A stretch of 64,000 nucleotides of DNA from positions 27,783 to 91,782 of the forward strand of contig PDUO01000088.1 in assembly GCA_003008705.1 (NCBI GenBank), written 5' to 3'. A model generated the notes under the pieces. The model searched no databases. It was not told where the DNA came from and saw only the letters and a program-made list of their open reading frames with translations. Of this stretch, positions 1 through 12,994 are shown piece after piece; within the stretch, counting starts at the first letter, position 1; each line of letters starts with the position of its first letter. Position numbers and translations under genes: made by a program. The DNA comes from Pezicula radicicola (taxonomy: Eukaryota > Ascomycota > Leotiomycetes > Helotiales > Dermateaceae).

Positions 1-1149
1 TAACGTCGACGTAGCCATCTCCATCACAGTCGCCAGCGCCAGTGCATCTTCAATGCCCACACCCGCACCAGCGCCAAGGTGAGGCGTGGAGGCGTGCGCA
101 GCGTCGCCGACAATACAGATACAGCCGCGCGTGTATGTTGGTGCCGGATAGTCGTAGGTGTCGAACATTGCCCACTTGTCAAGCTCGTCAGGCAGTAGGT
201 TCGTGATGGCGCGCACCGCGGGACCCCAGCTGGCGAAAGCCTCGACGACCTCAGCCTTGGTGGCGGGCGCCGTCATGATTTGGTCACTGGGCCAGTCTTG
301 CGGGTCGGTGATAAAGGCAACAACATTCATCAGTGTCTGGTTGGCGACGGGAAAGTGTAGGATGTGCACGTTCGGCCCTAGGTGCATGTGCCAGTTACGG
401 GCCTTGTACTCACCCAGCGCCGTCTCGGCTTGACGCATGGGGATGAGGCTGCGGAAGGCTACCTTGTGGCTAAAATGAGGGTAAGAGGCCGGGTTGCCCT
501 CTCCTAAGAGGAGTTCGCGCACGCGTGATTTAATGCCATCGCAGCCGATCACTGGAAGGAGGGTGCGAGGGTCAGCATTCTCTCTTTGTTTGGGGACAGT
601 GGGAGGAATATATATAATGTATATGTGCTTGCCTGCGTCAGCTTCGGCCGTTGTTCCATCACAGAACTTGAGTAACAGTTTCTCATTATCGCCTCTGTTA
701 ACATATGTGTCAAGGCGCTTGCTGAATTCGACTACTGCTTTTGGCACAGCCTTGACTAACTCATCTAGAAAATGTGCACGGTGACATCCCTTGAACCCCT
801 CTGGGTACAACTTAAAGAGTAACTTCTCGTCGATATCATTCGAGTTAGCGCTGTCATGGTTATAGCCGTCGACAAATTGGAGAGTGTCATTGGGGTTCTT
901 TGGGTCACTATTTGATGTCGAGGCTCTCATTAAGGCGTCGACAATCTGCGGATCCAACAACTTCATACAGCGTATGGTGTTAGCAGTAAATGCGATGCCG
1001 GCGCCGATTTCACGAAAGCTGTGAGCTTGCTCATAGATCTTGACATTTATGTCCCGCTTTATAAGGCCCAGGGCAAGGACCAGACCAACAATGCCGCCGC
1101 CGACAATGGCGACGTTGAATGGCTGATTGTTGGCTATCACACCTGACAT
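1..1149 (-). CDS. FAD-dependent monooxygenase (salicylate hydroxylase-like), 3' end outside window
   Basis: A single open frame of 383 codons runs from an ATG at 1149 to the left edge with no stop, so the C-terminus lies outside the window. The N-terminus has the FAD-binding Rossmann glycines GGGIVG at residues 17-22, followed by an acidic YEQ at the end of the second strand. The second FAD motif VGDAAHAS (Gly348-Asp349) precedes the GAGAGVGIEDALALA helix. Both motifs and their spacing are standard for the flavoprotein hydroxylase family, which uses NAD(P)H and O2 to hydroxylate aromatic or cyclic substrates. The substrate cannot be told from sequence. No intron is needed. It is divergent from the ABM-like gene at 1559. 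The gene looks intact and free of the C-to-T decay seen to its right. Confidence 0.9.
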   Translation of the reverse strand, partial: MSGVIANNQPFNVAIVGGGIVGLVLALGLIKRDINVKIYEQAHSFREIGAGIAFTANTIRCMKLLDPQIVDALMRASTSNSDPKNPNDTLQFVDGYNHDSANSNDIDEKLLFKLYPEGFKGCHRAHFLDELVKAVPKAVVEFSKRLDTYVNRGDNEKLLLKFCDGTTAEADAGKHIYIIYIPPTVPKQRENADPRTLLPVIGCDGIKSRVRELLLGEGNPASYPHFSHKVAFRSLIPMRQAETALGEYKARNWHMHLGPNVHILHFPVANQTLMNVVAFITDPQDWPSDQIMTAPATKAEVVEAFASWGPAVRAITNLLPDELDKWAMFDTYDYPAPTYTRGCICIVGDAAHASTPHLGAGAGVGIEDALALATVMEMATSTL

Positions 1150-1558
1150 ATTGACGTGTATATTTTCAATGTTGAGGTGCTGGACTTAGGACTTGAATAG
1201 GATGAGAGTTGTCAGGCCAAGGTACAGTCGGTAAGTTAGATATGCACCAGCGCGTGTCACACGTCTCACAAGATATATAGTTATTGTGTTAAAACGACAG
1301 CTACTGACATCCGCCGCTTATGGCATTTGCCGCTTTATCCTATCTATCCGCTTTTCGTAGGAGGGGCAGCGGAAATATTTAACCCCCATTCCTAGTAGTA
1401 CCCTGGTATCCGAAGCCCAAATACGCACCACCCCACCCCCACCCTTTGAGAACTTTCTACCCCGTCGATTGAAGAAGTTCCACCGTTCTCCTTCAACTCT
1501 AAAACGGTTATTCTGTCGCACATGCTCAGACAATTCGACATATTTCAATTAACCTACG
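1150..1558. promoter_or_regulatory. Divergent intergenic region
   Basis: About 400 bp separate the start of the FAD monooxygenase (minus) from the start of the ABM-like gene (plus). It should hold both promoters, but I see no motif I can name. A C-rich run lies near 1431-1443. A short minus-strand open frame (1318-1548) has no recognisable content. Confidence 0.4.
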
Positions 1559-2221
1559 ATGACATCAACATTAGTACCAGTGACGAATATCGCATACGTC
1601 CCGCTGAAACCTGGCACGGACATTGAAGACAATTTAACTCCAGAAGGAAAAGCATGGAAAGAAGCACTGGATATTATACGTACCCAAGATGGCTACCAGC
1701 ATTCATATCACGGACGACAACTTGAATCTCCAGATACTATGATGTGGCTACTTAGTGCGTATTAATTACTTTATCTCTCGAATGGTGCCTTGTCCGCATT
1801 ATCCTACTAACTAAAAGTTTTTGGTACGGCTTGTATAGATTGGGGTTCAATAGGAGCTTATATGAAATTCACGGACTCAGCTGACTACCCAAGATTCATG
1901 CAAAGGATGGGAATAGTTCTCGCCTCTCCTCCGCAACTCTACCATTTCTTCCCGAACTCTTTCCCGCCTACTATCCCCTTGTCTACCGCTCCTTGTACCG
2001 AGGTTACTACCTTTCATAATACGTCTTCCTCTCCCACCTTTATAAAGAATGTAGAGAAGTTTGTTAAGGCTCTAGATGAGGGGGTGGTGAAGGGGTATTT
2101 GGGGGCTGTGTATGGGGATGTGGAGCTAATTAGGAAGAGGGTTGGTGGTGGGAAGGGGGAGGGGGAGAAAGAGAAGGCGAGTAGGGTGCTTTTGTGTATT
2201 GGGGTACGTACACCCTCCTAA
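1559..2221 (+). CDS. ABM-like (dimeric alpha-beta barrel) protein, one intron, 3' end uncertain
   Basis: Two exons join well: 1559-1754 and 1839-2221, with intron 1755-1838 (donor GTGCGT, branch TACTAAC at 1804-1810, acceptor TATAG). The spliced product is 192 residues. The segment around the junction, ESPDTMMWLLNWGSIGAYMK, is the pattern of fungal antibiotic-biosynthesis-monooxygenase-like proteins, which usually carry two such half-barrels. The second half starts at about residue 125 (FIKNVEKFVKAL) but stops after VLLCIG. A further intron (donor near 2206, acceptor CTAG near 2270) would lead to DLEEM, an in-frame TGA, then HLAF, which fits the missing end of domain two. The gene may therefore be truncated or newly broken. 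Members of this fold act as small monooxygenases or have no known activity, so the function here is unknown. Confidence 0.6.
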
Positions 2222-4005
2222 ACGCTTAGGAGTACTTTCTATCCAATATCTCTCCTTTCCTATTTCTAGACTGTCTGGATTTGGAGGAGATGTGACATTT
2301 AGCATTTCTTTCTTTACTCCTAAGACATGCCTCACAGTCCTTACAGCAGCACCTTTTAACACTCTTCTCTTGATACTTATTTTTGTGTCTTGTAAGGAAC
2401 TCATTATGCATTATTTTCCATCCCTTCCCTTTCAATTGCAGGTATAAGGAGTAGTCCTGTACTGACTTGAGAATTTCTAGTGGGAGAGTAGGGACCATCA
2501 TTTAAGGTTTCAGAAAGAGAGTCCTCTTTTTAAAGATAATATTTGGTTGTTAAGAGAGGGAAATTTAGGTGTTAAGGTTGTGCATGTTCCTTTCAAGATA
2601 GTTTAAGGTTAGGGCGTCAACAGGATAAAGTTATAAACTTAGTCTTAGTTTTAGAGTTTTGAATCTTATTGTAAGTACTTGAATGAGTAAGCTAGTGGAT
2701 AAGCCACCTAATTTTCATGCTATTAATAAAATCTTATAGTTTATCTGTCTGTTTGTCTGTCTATGATTGAGTGGTGTGGGATTGTAACTCAAAAAGGATA
2801 CAGTAACTATATACTCCTGAATCATGCTTGGAAGTCAAGCCTGTATAGTGAAGTTTCAACTAGGTCTCTACCACCAGATGCTCTTAAAGTGCCACAGGCC
2901 TAACTACTGCTATCAATAGTATGGTATCCAGTTCTAGGATGTCAGCTCTCCTGCAGCGATGTTTAATTCTTTAGTAGAAGTCTGGAGTATCGAAAGGGGA
3001 TCATCAGGATATAAAATAGAATATCTCACCGAATACAGAGGTCTCTAATAGAGTTATATACTCATTTAAGCTTTTAAAGTCTTCCAACTCCTGTAAGGCT
3101 ACTTGATGACAAGTCCGTGCATGTCAGACAAACAATTGACTGACGCTATACTTCAATTTTAGCTACAAGTCAATCGATTGGTTTGGCCACCTTGCGTTAC
3201 TAAACAGATAGGATCTTACCCTACAGCTTGTTACTGAAACTAAACCCTAGTATTGTGATACAGCAAATAAGAATGTCGTCCTCTGTTATCTCAGCAGAAA
3301 TCAGATTTGACGCATCGAGGCTTGCGAGTGCCCGAATACGTAGTGTACGCCATGGTATTTACCTAAAGAGAACCCAAAGTATATTAAACGTGACCTCACT
3401 TCTGTTACAAAGAAGGATCCAAGATGCTGGGTCATGTTGGCGTATATTCCTTGATATAGCTAATGAACTGTTAAGGTGCTTCGTATGGGATCTGTCGACA
3501 GGAAGCGACTCTAAGGCAACCCGGCAGCCTTTAGTAGATGCTGCGGCAGAGCTCTCCCACCTTTCCTTTGGGAATGGGAGCGGCACCAGAGTAAGGAGCG
3601 ACTATTTCCTTGTATAGAGAGCCAGTAATGTACCGCTGTATCCTCCACGAAAGCACACGGCCCGCTTATCTGTGGCACTCCCGTAGGATCACGGGCCGGT
3701 ACCGCCGCGGAAGGCAAATGATAAAAGTATTAATAAATATTTAAATGAATACTTACTCAGCAGCGGAGATGCTGCTACAGGTAGTTTTATCTAGTTAGTT
3801 CATCCTTACCAGTTGTTGAACGGATGCGGTCTACTCTCTTACTAGATACCCCGAACCTCGTTGCAGTAATCACACTGCCAGACATCCAAACACATGATCG
3901 TACGAAGTCAACCTCCATTCTAGCTCTATCCTACGCTTAGCTAGAGGGCCCTCTCCTGTTCCCTGTTAACAAACAAGCGATACGGACCGCAGAGAGAACT
4001 GTCTT
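2222..4005. other. No recognisable gene
   Basis: About 1.8 kb with short open frames on both strands (for example 3228-3617 plus and 3511-3717 minus) but no domain, intron pattern or motif that I recognise. The 3.2-3.7 kb part has a more balanced base composition than its flanks and may be the remnant of something no longer readable. Confidence 0.5.
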
Positions 4006-4840
4006 GATGTTTTCTTCCCCCTCGACAAGGAGGCCGCCAAGCCTGTCTTACTCTTCGTGCATGGTGGGGGCTTCTTTTCTGGTGACAAGGGATGGAGTGA
4101 GAAGGTGCAGCAACTTCTAGGAAGCTGTATTGGAGTTACTAACGGTATCGTCCCAGTGCTAGGCCAATATCAGCAACTTCTTCGCTCGACACAGCATCGT
4201 CATAGTAGTGGCGAACCACCAGTTAGTCCCTCACGTTCAGTACCCAGGAGGCGCGGACGACATATAGCTTGCACGTGAATGGATCTACAACAATATCGCA
4301 TCCGAAAAGTACAGCAAAGGGTCCATCAATAAAGTCATTCTGTTCGGGCATTCTTTTGGAGGCGTGCATATAGCTACAAATCCCTACGCAGCCGGTGAGG
4401 AAGCCATATCTTGAGATAATTTGATGGCGATAAGCTCAATAATCGTTCCAGGCGATCTAAACTAAAGAGGGTTACAGAAGGAGGGGTCTTCCCACTAGTG
4501 GCTGGCTTCATATACTTTAGCACGCCGTTCTGGTTCGACAGAACGAGACCTATTCGACAGAGAACACTATAGCAATATTCCGGTTCAGATACTAAGGAAA
4601 TATAGGGTATAAGCGTAGCGGATTGGCTCTGAAAAGACAGCACTAACAGGACACACAGCCTTTATCGCCCCTCGGGCTGTTCTAGCGTATCCCCGACGGC
4701 TTACCATTACTGTAAGCTCTTTTCACAACAAAATAAGAATAATAAGTTGGAAGCTGAGCACCGAACCTAAAGCGATTCTAACATGATCCCCGTTTACATC
4801 GGAACAGTCAAGTGGGAGGTGTATGTGTCAAATACCTCTT
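4006..4840 (+). pseudogene. Alpha/beta hydrolase (esterase/arylformamidase-like), broken
   Basis: Pieces of one hydrolase appear in order across changing frames: DVFFPLDKE, then KPVLLFVHGGGFFSGDKGWS (oxyanion-hole HGGG), then VANHQLVP and QYPGGADDI, an in-frame TAG, LAREWIYNNIASEKYSKGSI, and the nucleophile elbow GHSFGG (Ser at about 4354). Past the elbow, fragments such as YIGTVKWEV (about 4798) still match the late part of this family. There are several stops and frameshifts, and the segment carrying the catalytic Asp and His is unreadable. The family hydrolyses small esters or amides. It is clearly non-functional. It lies just upstream of another broken hydrolase, but they belong to different subfamilies. 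Confidence 0.7.
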
Positions 4841-5465
4841 GAGGGCTATTTGACTTACTATTCTAACTCTATATAGGAAAGAAGCTGCTAACCATTCAGG
4901 GCGGCCCACCTGGGTGAGATAAGCGAGTGCCTACGCTGCGTAAAACAGCGACCAAACTATTCGAATTCAACAGCCCAAAAGCCGAGCACTCCAACATAAT
5001 CTATTATTATTATTTATTATTATTATAATGTAAAGCGGTTGGAATAGAGGTAAAGTCAAAGATAGCTTTCGCAGTCCGCAACCGCCACCGCTCCACTGCC
5101 GCCGCTAGCGGATGCAGTACTGTGTGGCCCGACACTAATAGAACAGAGCCGTTGATAATAAGCACTAGCGGAAGGGGGACTTGGGTGACAGGGAATGGGG
5201 TAAACTTCGCTACCGCTCGGTCAGTAGAGCCCATTCTAGTTAGCAGCCTCTTATCTTTTCTGCAGGTTCTAGAGAATTTGGACTAGATTTGCGGATTGCC
5301 CAAAGTTGGATGGTTCTGTTCTTCTATAAAAAGAGTATAAAGATAACATCTTTTACGTAATGCTCCTCGGTTTATTTCAAAGTCGAGTTTCTTTCAATAA
5401 TAGAGAAGTACCTAGTGTAGAATATTTGTTGGCTCTATACAGATATTATAGAGACTGTAAACATC
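4841..5465. other. Intergenic, with ATT microsatellite
   Basis: No gene seen. A (TTA/ATT) run of about 30 bp lies at 4999-5030. The 5240-5465 part probably held the promoter of the esterase that starts at 5466. Confidence 0.5.
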
Positions 5466-7013
<1,548 letters not shown>

Positions 7014-9283
7014 TTTTACTCCATTATCTCTTTTTCTCCTCACTATTTGGGGTTTCGTCTTCAAGGTTTAGAATGGAAGCCTATAGATACTAACGTTTAA
7101 TAGCGTGCTGCGTCGATTGGCTAAAGTATACACTTGAAAATCCTTAGAATATTGTTTTTAACGTCAATGTCATGAACTTAGTATATGTAGAGGCAGATAC
7201 TTATCGTAAGGAGGGTATTGCTTATATCCAAGACCGCTTAGCTTCTGTTTATAAGAAATAATTTAGTAAAGCTACTTAAATTTCTAGGTGGTATTAAATA
7301 AAATTATATACAGAGTAGGACCTAAAATACTCACTTATAAATTAATATGAAAAATTAATATTCTAATAGTTAAAAATATTTAACTTTTACTTAGTATTAA
7401 GTAAAAGATTATCTTTTAGTTATATAAGTATATAATACTTTATTAACTTATAATAGGTAACTCGCTTCTATTACGTAATTTAGACACTGGTACCGACCCG
7501 ACACCGGTACTAAGGTATAGCCCGTTAGGATAGTTAGTACAATTCTACTTAATCCCTACAGCTATGCTCAGCTGTAGCGTCTAGCTATTAGTTAAACTTA
7601 ACGAACGACCATTTGCTAAGGTATGTTCGCCGATGAGATGCTACCCGGAATATCCGCAAGCGACCACACACGACAGCTCCTATCGAACTTGGTTATCAAC
7701 CTTCGTAGAAGTGAGGTAAATGGGGTAGTTGGATAGTATTTCTTGTAGTGTGATTTAACCCTTTATTGTTTTTAGATAGGATATATTTTTAAATATCACA
7801 TATACTATATTGTGCTCATGGCCGCCAGATGATGTCTGCGAAAGGGAAGCATTGAATATGAGAGTAAGAAGCAGCGTTCCTGGTGCTTAGCATCACCTCA
7901 GTTTCCTGCTCGCATAACAAGAGAATTCGTGAAATCAGAGAATGCGTCATGTATTCTGCTGGATTTTCGTCGTTCGCTGCTGAAATCACATTAGCTCTAG
8001 CTCAATGCACCGACCTGGGAGATGATGCATTTTGCAAAGCCCGAATTTCAAGAAAAGCCTCTCCCGTTAAATGAGATGGAGAATGTACCTGATAGTTGTA
8101 TCCTCATCTTTACCCCACACTTTCACCTCCCTCGCATCTTCCTCATGCCCATGAAACTGTGGCTCGGGATCCCTAACCTTCTCCGCCTGTCCCTGTCCAT
8201 TATTCCCTACCCTGTTCGTGTTTTGATTCTCCTTCGCATCAACAGGAAGTAATTTCACCACTCTATTGTTGACAGCTTCCCCTCTGACTTGATTATCGCT
8301 TCCGATCGGGCCATTGTTGCGTCGGCCCACGAACCAAGTGACAAGGACTCCACACATTTTCAGGAATCGATAACGTTGTCTGGAGAAGTAGGAGTTTTTC
8401 TATCGATGTTTAGTGTGATGGATGGCGATGTGGAGATATATTATGTCGCTGGGTGAGTGCACAGCCGCGATGCACAGCCGCGAGAGTTGATGCTCCGCCT
8501 CCTTTTCCCACCAATTGGCTTCTCGCAATAGCTCTTTTTCTGCGCAACCACATCAGGTGGTCGAATGGAAGGAGAAAGGCACAGCTCTAATATGACATAT
8601 CTTGGAAGGAAGGAATCGGGTATGGTAGTGATTTAATGGAGTGGAAGCCTAAGTTCAGTAAGCGGGCCGAGTGGGTAGGTCACTGTGGGGGCTTCCACCA
8701 CTGGAATTCGGTGAGGCTGACGCCCAAGAAACATGTCGACATGTTTGTTTGTTCACCGAATTCGGCCAATCCAAATCAACTATTACGGCACATGGTCCAC
8801 AAGGCTGTGTTTGGGTTCCAACCCACTAGCAGATCACGTGGGGAAAGATTTGGAAGAAGAAAAAAGCCCTTTTTAGTGATATATAACAAAACCTACGAGG
8901 TGTAGGGGGAATAATCTATACCTCTTGCGTTTTCGAATAATTTTATAGCTTCTTCTAATCTTATTACTCTCGCTGTAGCCGGTACGATTTTAGCTCCTTC
9001 TGGGGGATCATCCGGCTGCTAGGTGCGGCAAGGAGTTTCCCCCTGTTCATTGACTTCTGCTGACCAAGAGCCCACGACCACGATGCTCGACCGGGATCTT
9101 GTAAGCTTACTCTTCTACAGTAAACATCGCAGCGAAACGAGAGGCTGGGGAAGAGGGGTATTCCCCGCCCTGGATCAGGGCATAAAGTGGGCGCCCAGAA
9201 CGACGGCTGTTGCTTACCTACGAGTGAGTTTTGTTTTTTTTTTCTGTCCACTATCGATCTTGTGTCTCACTCCGTCTATCGCC
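7014..9283. other. AT-rich and unassigned DNA
   Basis: Positions 7250-7480 are nearly pure A/T. From 7880 to 9280 the composition is balanced, but no domain is seen apart from the weak minus-strand ORF listed separately. A short direct repeat (GCACAGCCGCGA, twice) lies near 8460. The last few hundred bases should contain the promoter of the oxidase at 9284. Confidence 0.5.
8067..8357 (-). CDS. Possible small hydrophilic protein, unrecognised
   Basis: A 96-residue open frame beginning with ATG (MCGVLVTWFVGRR) and otherwise rich in charged and polar residues. Its composition is better balanced than the AT-rich DNA around it. There is no domain, signal peptide or intron that I can identify, and chance is a fair explanation. 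It has no neighbours in an arrangement that suggests a role. Confidence 0.2.
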   Translation of the reverse strand: MCGVLVTWFVGRRNNGPIGSDNQVRGEAVNNRVVKLLPVDAKENQNTNRVGNNGQGQAEKVRDPEPQFHGHEEDAREVKVWGKDEDTTIRYILHLI

Positions 9284-11067
9284 ATGATATTCTCCGTAGC
9301 GGCATCGCTTGCGACTCTCGCGGCCACGGCGATCGCGGTGCCGAATCCCCACCAAGTCTGCGTAAGTTTATGCTTCGCTTCTTTTCGTCCTTTCTGTTCA
9401 TCCCTTCCCCTCCTTCCGACTCGCAATTGATTGCTAGCTGTTACAGAATACTGACCCGTGTCAAGTGCGCGGCTCTCGCTGCAGACAAGCAACTGCAAGG
9501 CAAGGTCCTCCTTCCAAATACCACAGCGTACAATGCCGAGTTAGATACCTACTACTCGGCCAATGCCGCGCAACCCGCCTGGTGCATGGTCCTGCCGGAG
9601 AGCACGGCGGATGTGCAGGCCACGGTTAAGATTATAACCGAGGACCAATGCCCTTTCGGTATCAAGGCGGGTGGCCACTCGGCGTGGAAGGGATCCAACG
9701 GCATCGCTAACGGCATCACCGTCGACTTTGGCAACATGAACACGACAAGCTACAACCCGGACACTGGAATTGCCTCGATCCAGCCCGGTGCACGATGGGG
9801 TTCTGTGTATGAGTTTATCGATCCATACAACGTCACGATTGTCGGCGCGCGAACTTCGGTGGTTGGTGTTGGCGGCTTCACCACGGGTGGCGGGGTAAGC
9901 GTTTGCTACATACTAGGTCGACGGGTGAGCACTAGCTAACAACTTTTCAGTATTCCTTCCACAGCAACTCTCATGGCTTTGCATGCGACAATGTCGTTAA
10001 CTGGGAGATTGTTCTTGCCGACGGCAGCGTCGTCAACGCCAACGCCAGCACGAATTCCGACCTCTGGAAGGCCCAAAAGGGCGGCTCCGGAAACCTTGGC
10101 TTCGTCACCCGAATTGATCAGCGTAAGCAATTATCCCTTTTTTTCCATAAAAGCAAAAACGATGGGCTATACAGCGGGCTGATATTGTAACTTTAGAGAC
10201 TGTCGAGGGCACCCAACTGTGGGGTGGGTTCACCAGCTACAATCTGAGCGAGACAGACAACGTCTTCAATGCCTACCTCGACTTTGTGGAGAACACCCAA
10301 GAGAACTCTCCCGACCAGACCATCATTGCCCTCTACTACGACTATACTGGATTCTCCATTCGATCCATCTTGACTAACAACGAGGGGGTTGCTAATGCCC
10401 CCGCGTTCGACGGCTTCCTTGCACTGCCTAATATCTCGAGCACCTTGACGGTGGGACCCGAGGCGGAGATCATCCCCCAGTTCACCGGTCCCACGCCTCT
10501 TGGTCTCTAGTAAGTTCAACGCACATCTGCTTCTTATTAGTTTTATATAATCATCGACTAATACCTTACAGTGCCAACTGGTTTACTGGTATGGCCACCA
10601 ACAGTTTCGAGGCCCTTAGCATCATCAACAAGCTGCATCCCGAATACGTCGCCAAGATGGTGGCCGCCGCACCCACCTCAAACTTTAGCACCCTCATTGA
10701 GTTCCAGCCTGTCACCAATACCATGGTCCAGAACAGCGACAAGCGTGGGGGGAACATCCTCGGTCTGGAGCCCATCGTCGCAGATGGCCCTGTCCTTATG
10801 TGGCTCCTCGCGCTAACCGTCGACACTGAGGAGAACCAGGCGGTCATCCTACCCATTGCACGCGAATTCGTCGATACCATCAACCAAAACCTGCAGGAGG
10901 CCGGACGTTTTGTTGACTGGATCTACCTCAACTACGCCTGGGGCAATGAGAAACCGTACAGCCACTACGGACAGGCCAACCTTGACCTGCTGACGGCCTT
11001 GTCGCAGAAGTACGATCCTAACGGTGTGTTCCAGAAGCTGCGCCAGACCGGCTTCAAGTTCAACTAG
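9284..11067 (+). CDS. Secreted berberine-bridge-like FAD-linked oxidase, five exons
   Basis: Exons: 9284-9361, 9466-9894, 9951-10122, 10197-10509 and 10572-11067, giving about 495 residues, normal for the family. Introns 2-4 have clear donors (GTAAGC, GTAAGC, GTAAGT) and acceptors (TTCAG, TTTAG, TACAG). Intron 1 has donor GTAAGT, but the only acceptor that keeps frame is the unusual AAG at 9463-9465; the better TTACAG at 9446 shifts frame. Residues 1-19 form a signal peptide. The FAD_binding_4 domain carries GGHS with the flavin-linking His at about residue 97, and the C-terminal BBE motif YLNYAWGNE...YGQANLDLL...YDPNGVF is complete. No cysteine is seen at the usual second flavin-linkage site. 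These enzymes oxidise sugars, alcohols or secondary metabolites. The gene is intact and its base composition is unlike its AT-rich surroundings. Confidence 0.9.
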
Positions 11068-12174
11068 AGCAGCGGCCTGGACTATGAAAGAACATTATCG
11101 ACGCTTTTAGATACCTGACTTTCCATTTAGATATACTTTATAACGGCCTTATGAATACGAAGGCGGTAGTATCAGAGTCGAACATACATTACCATTCTTT
11201 GAAACAACAGGCTCCGGACCGGGGACTTGCGTTTTGCAACTTTAGCTCCGACATCTCGTGGGCGTAGGATCCGGGGGAGAGGATATACGGCTGCTTAAGT
11301 CGGGTTAGATGTTATTTAACGGTGAAAATAGATGCCACCCACATTTCAGCCATTATTGTTAGGAGCACGTCAATTTGTCTATAGATCTATAGCTACAGTA
11401 CCGGGTATTATTCTTGAGAACCAGAGCTACATTAATGCCAAAGATATCCTATAACTCATAAGCTTTAATAAACAAAGTCCCTATTCTCCTTCCTATTAGA
11501 TGCCGTAGAGCAGTACATTTTATGATCTGAAGCCTTATTATCTAGGGCAGCAAGCTGATTTTATTAGGTATAAGTAGCTATAGATAAGCTTCCGCTAAGG
11601 TAGTAAGTTAATTTATATTTTTATATAAGTTAATAAAATAAATTAAAATATTATAACCCTAATAGAATTTAATTTAAATAATTCTAATATTATATTAAAT
11701 TATACTAACTCTAGTTCCCTCTAGTACTAGTATATATCCTATTAGAATAAGACTAGATTAAAGGAATTAAAGATACTCTATACTACTATAACCCTCTTCT
11801 ATCTCGGTGCATATAAAACACTATGTCTTTACTAAGAGGAAGACTTCTCCGACTTAGCCTCTAGCTCCTTGTTATACTTAAACTCCAGGCCAAAGTTAAA
11901 CCAAACCTTTCCTGATCCGCGAATTCAAACGATAGGATAAAGCTTTCTTTCGAGTGTCTTGTCGGCATCACAGACTAATATTAGAGTTAGTACAGCGTCA
12001 AGGTACCTAGGGTGGGCGAAGGTCTATTCGCACTTAAATGCTCTTCGCTTGATCAGGGAGCTTGGGGACGGACGAGCGGACGTACCTTGTACTATAGAAC
12101 CCCTCTTAAAGAAGTACTTTCTACTCTCCCAGTCTATCCCACAACCAACAGTTTCTTTATAAAATACAAACTAC
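11068..12174. other. AT-rich intergenic DNA
   Basis: No gene recognised. Positions 11560-11800 are almost entirely A/T. The first 150 bp probably contain the 3' UTR of the oxidase. Confidence 0.5.
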
Positions 12175-12665
12175 TTTAGAATTTCGTTGTCGTTGACGAC
12201 GACTCCATCGTCCCACCTGAATCCCACAGAGTGCTTGTACAGGGGCTGATGGCTTATTCCTAGATGAGAATACTCCCTACAGAGGCCGACAACGAAGCCC
12301 AAGGTTAGGTTTTATCCTCTTTGGACTTGAGATCGTCGACGAGGACTTTGAAGTAATCGACGTGAGTGGCTTCTCTTGGATGGAAGGGGTGGTTTACTCG
12401 GATAGGAATAAAGACGGGATCTAAGAGAGACTAATTGTTAGATCTATAAATAAACTAGTAGAAAACCAGAAGGGCTTGCCTATTTTATAGATTGTATTGG
12501 TTGCCACCGAGGAGGAAGCTTTTAAAAATTATTAATAGATATTTTAAACAGACTTCTACGCCCATAATTTGTATGTTCGAGGCGGCCTTGTTGCCAAGTG
12601 GGTTTTCGAGTACCCAAGCCTTCGGGATGATGAGTGAAGTTGGCTGGGTATAGGGTGACTGAGAA
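12175..12665 (+). pseudogene. Unidentified decayed coding stretch
   Basis: In one plus-strand frame from about 12307 to 12660 a coherent, protein-like sequence can be read through several TAA/TAG codons: FILFGLEIVDEDFEVIDVSG, then FSWMEGVVYSDRNKDGI, a stop, ERLIVRSINKLVENQKG, further stops and HNLYVRGGLVAKWVFEYPSL. An upstream frame gives VVVDDDSIVPPESHRVLV. The residues at the stops would fit Trp or Gln, as in the neighbouring relics. I do not recognise the family. Confidence 0.3.
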
Positions 12666-12994
12666 GTTTCAACCGAGACTGAATTTCTGTCTTCAATGGC
12701 TGATTTAAGCGTAGAAAACGGGTGCCTAGCCTGAAACGAAGAGCCTGTAAGTGACCAACTGTTATTATCGCGGTACTAAGATTCGAGGTCTCCTTGTAAA
12801 CTATCTTCTAGTTTTTACCAAAGTACTCCGTCCTCGGCCTCGATTGCTAGTCGACGGGCTGAGAAGTGATTAGCTATACTCTCTAGGTGAATAGACTATG
12901 ACAGAACTTTTCCTTTAAACCGCGAAAAGACTCCTTGCTCAGTGTATATAGCAAGATGCATTGGAGAAAACAAGGTACTACCGAAACCCCACGG

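Noticed and set aside
158..784. Two plus-strand open frames (158-433, 494-784)
   Set aside because: They lie opposite a clean 383-codon FAD monooxygenase frame on the minus strand and have no recognisable content.
3228..3617. 129-codon plus-strand frame as a gene
   Set aside because: First codon is not ATG, and overlapping frames on the other strand are equally open.
9187..9939. A 250-codon frame as the start of the oxidase
   Set aside because: Its first part translates 5' UTR and intron 1; the signal-peptide exon at 9284 is in another frame.
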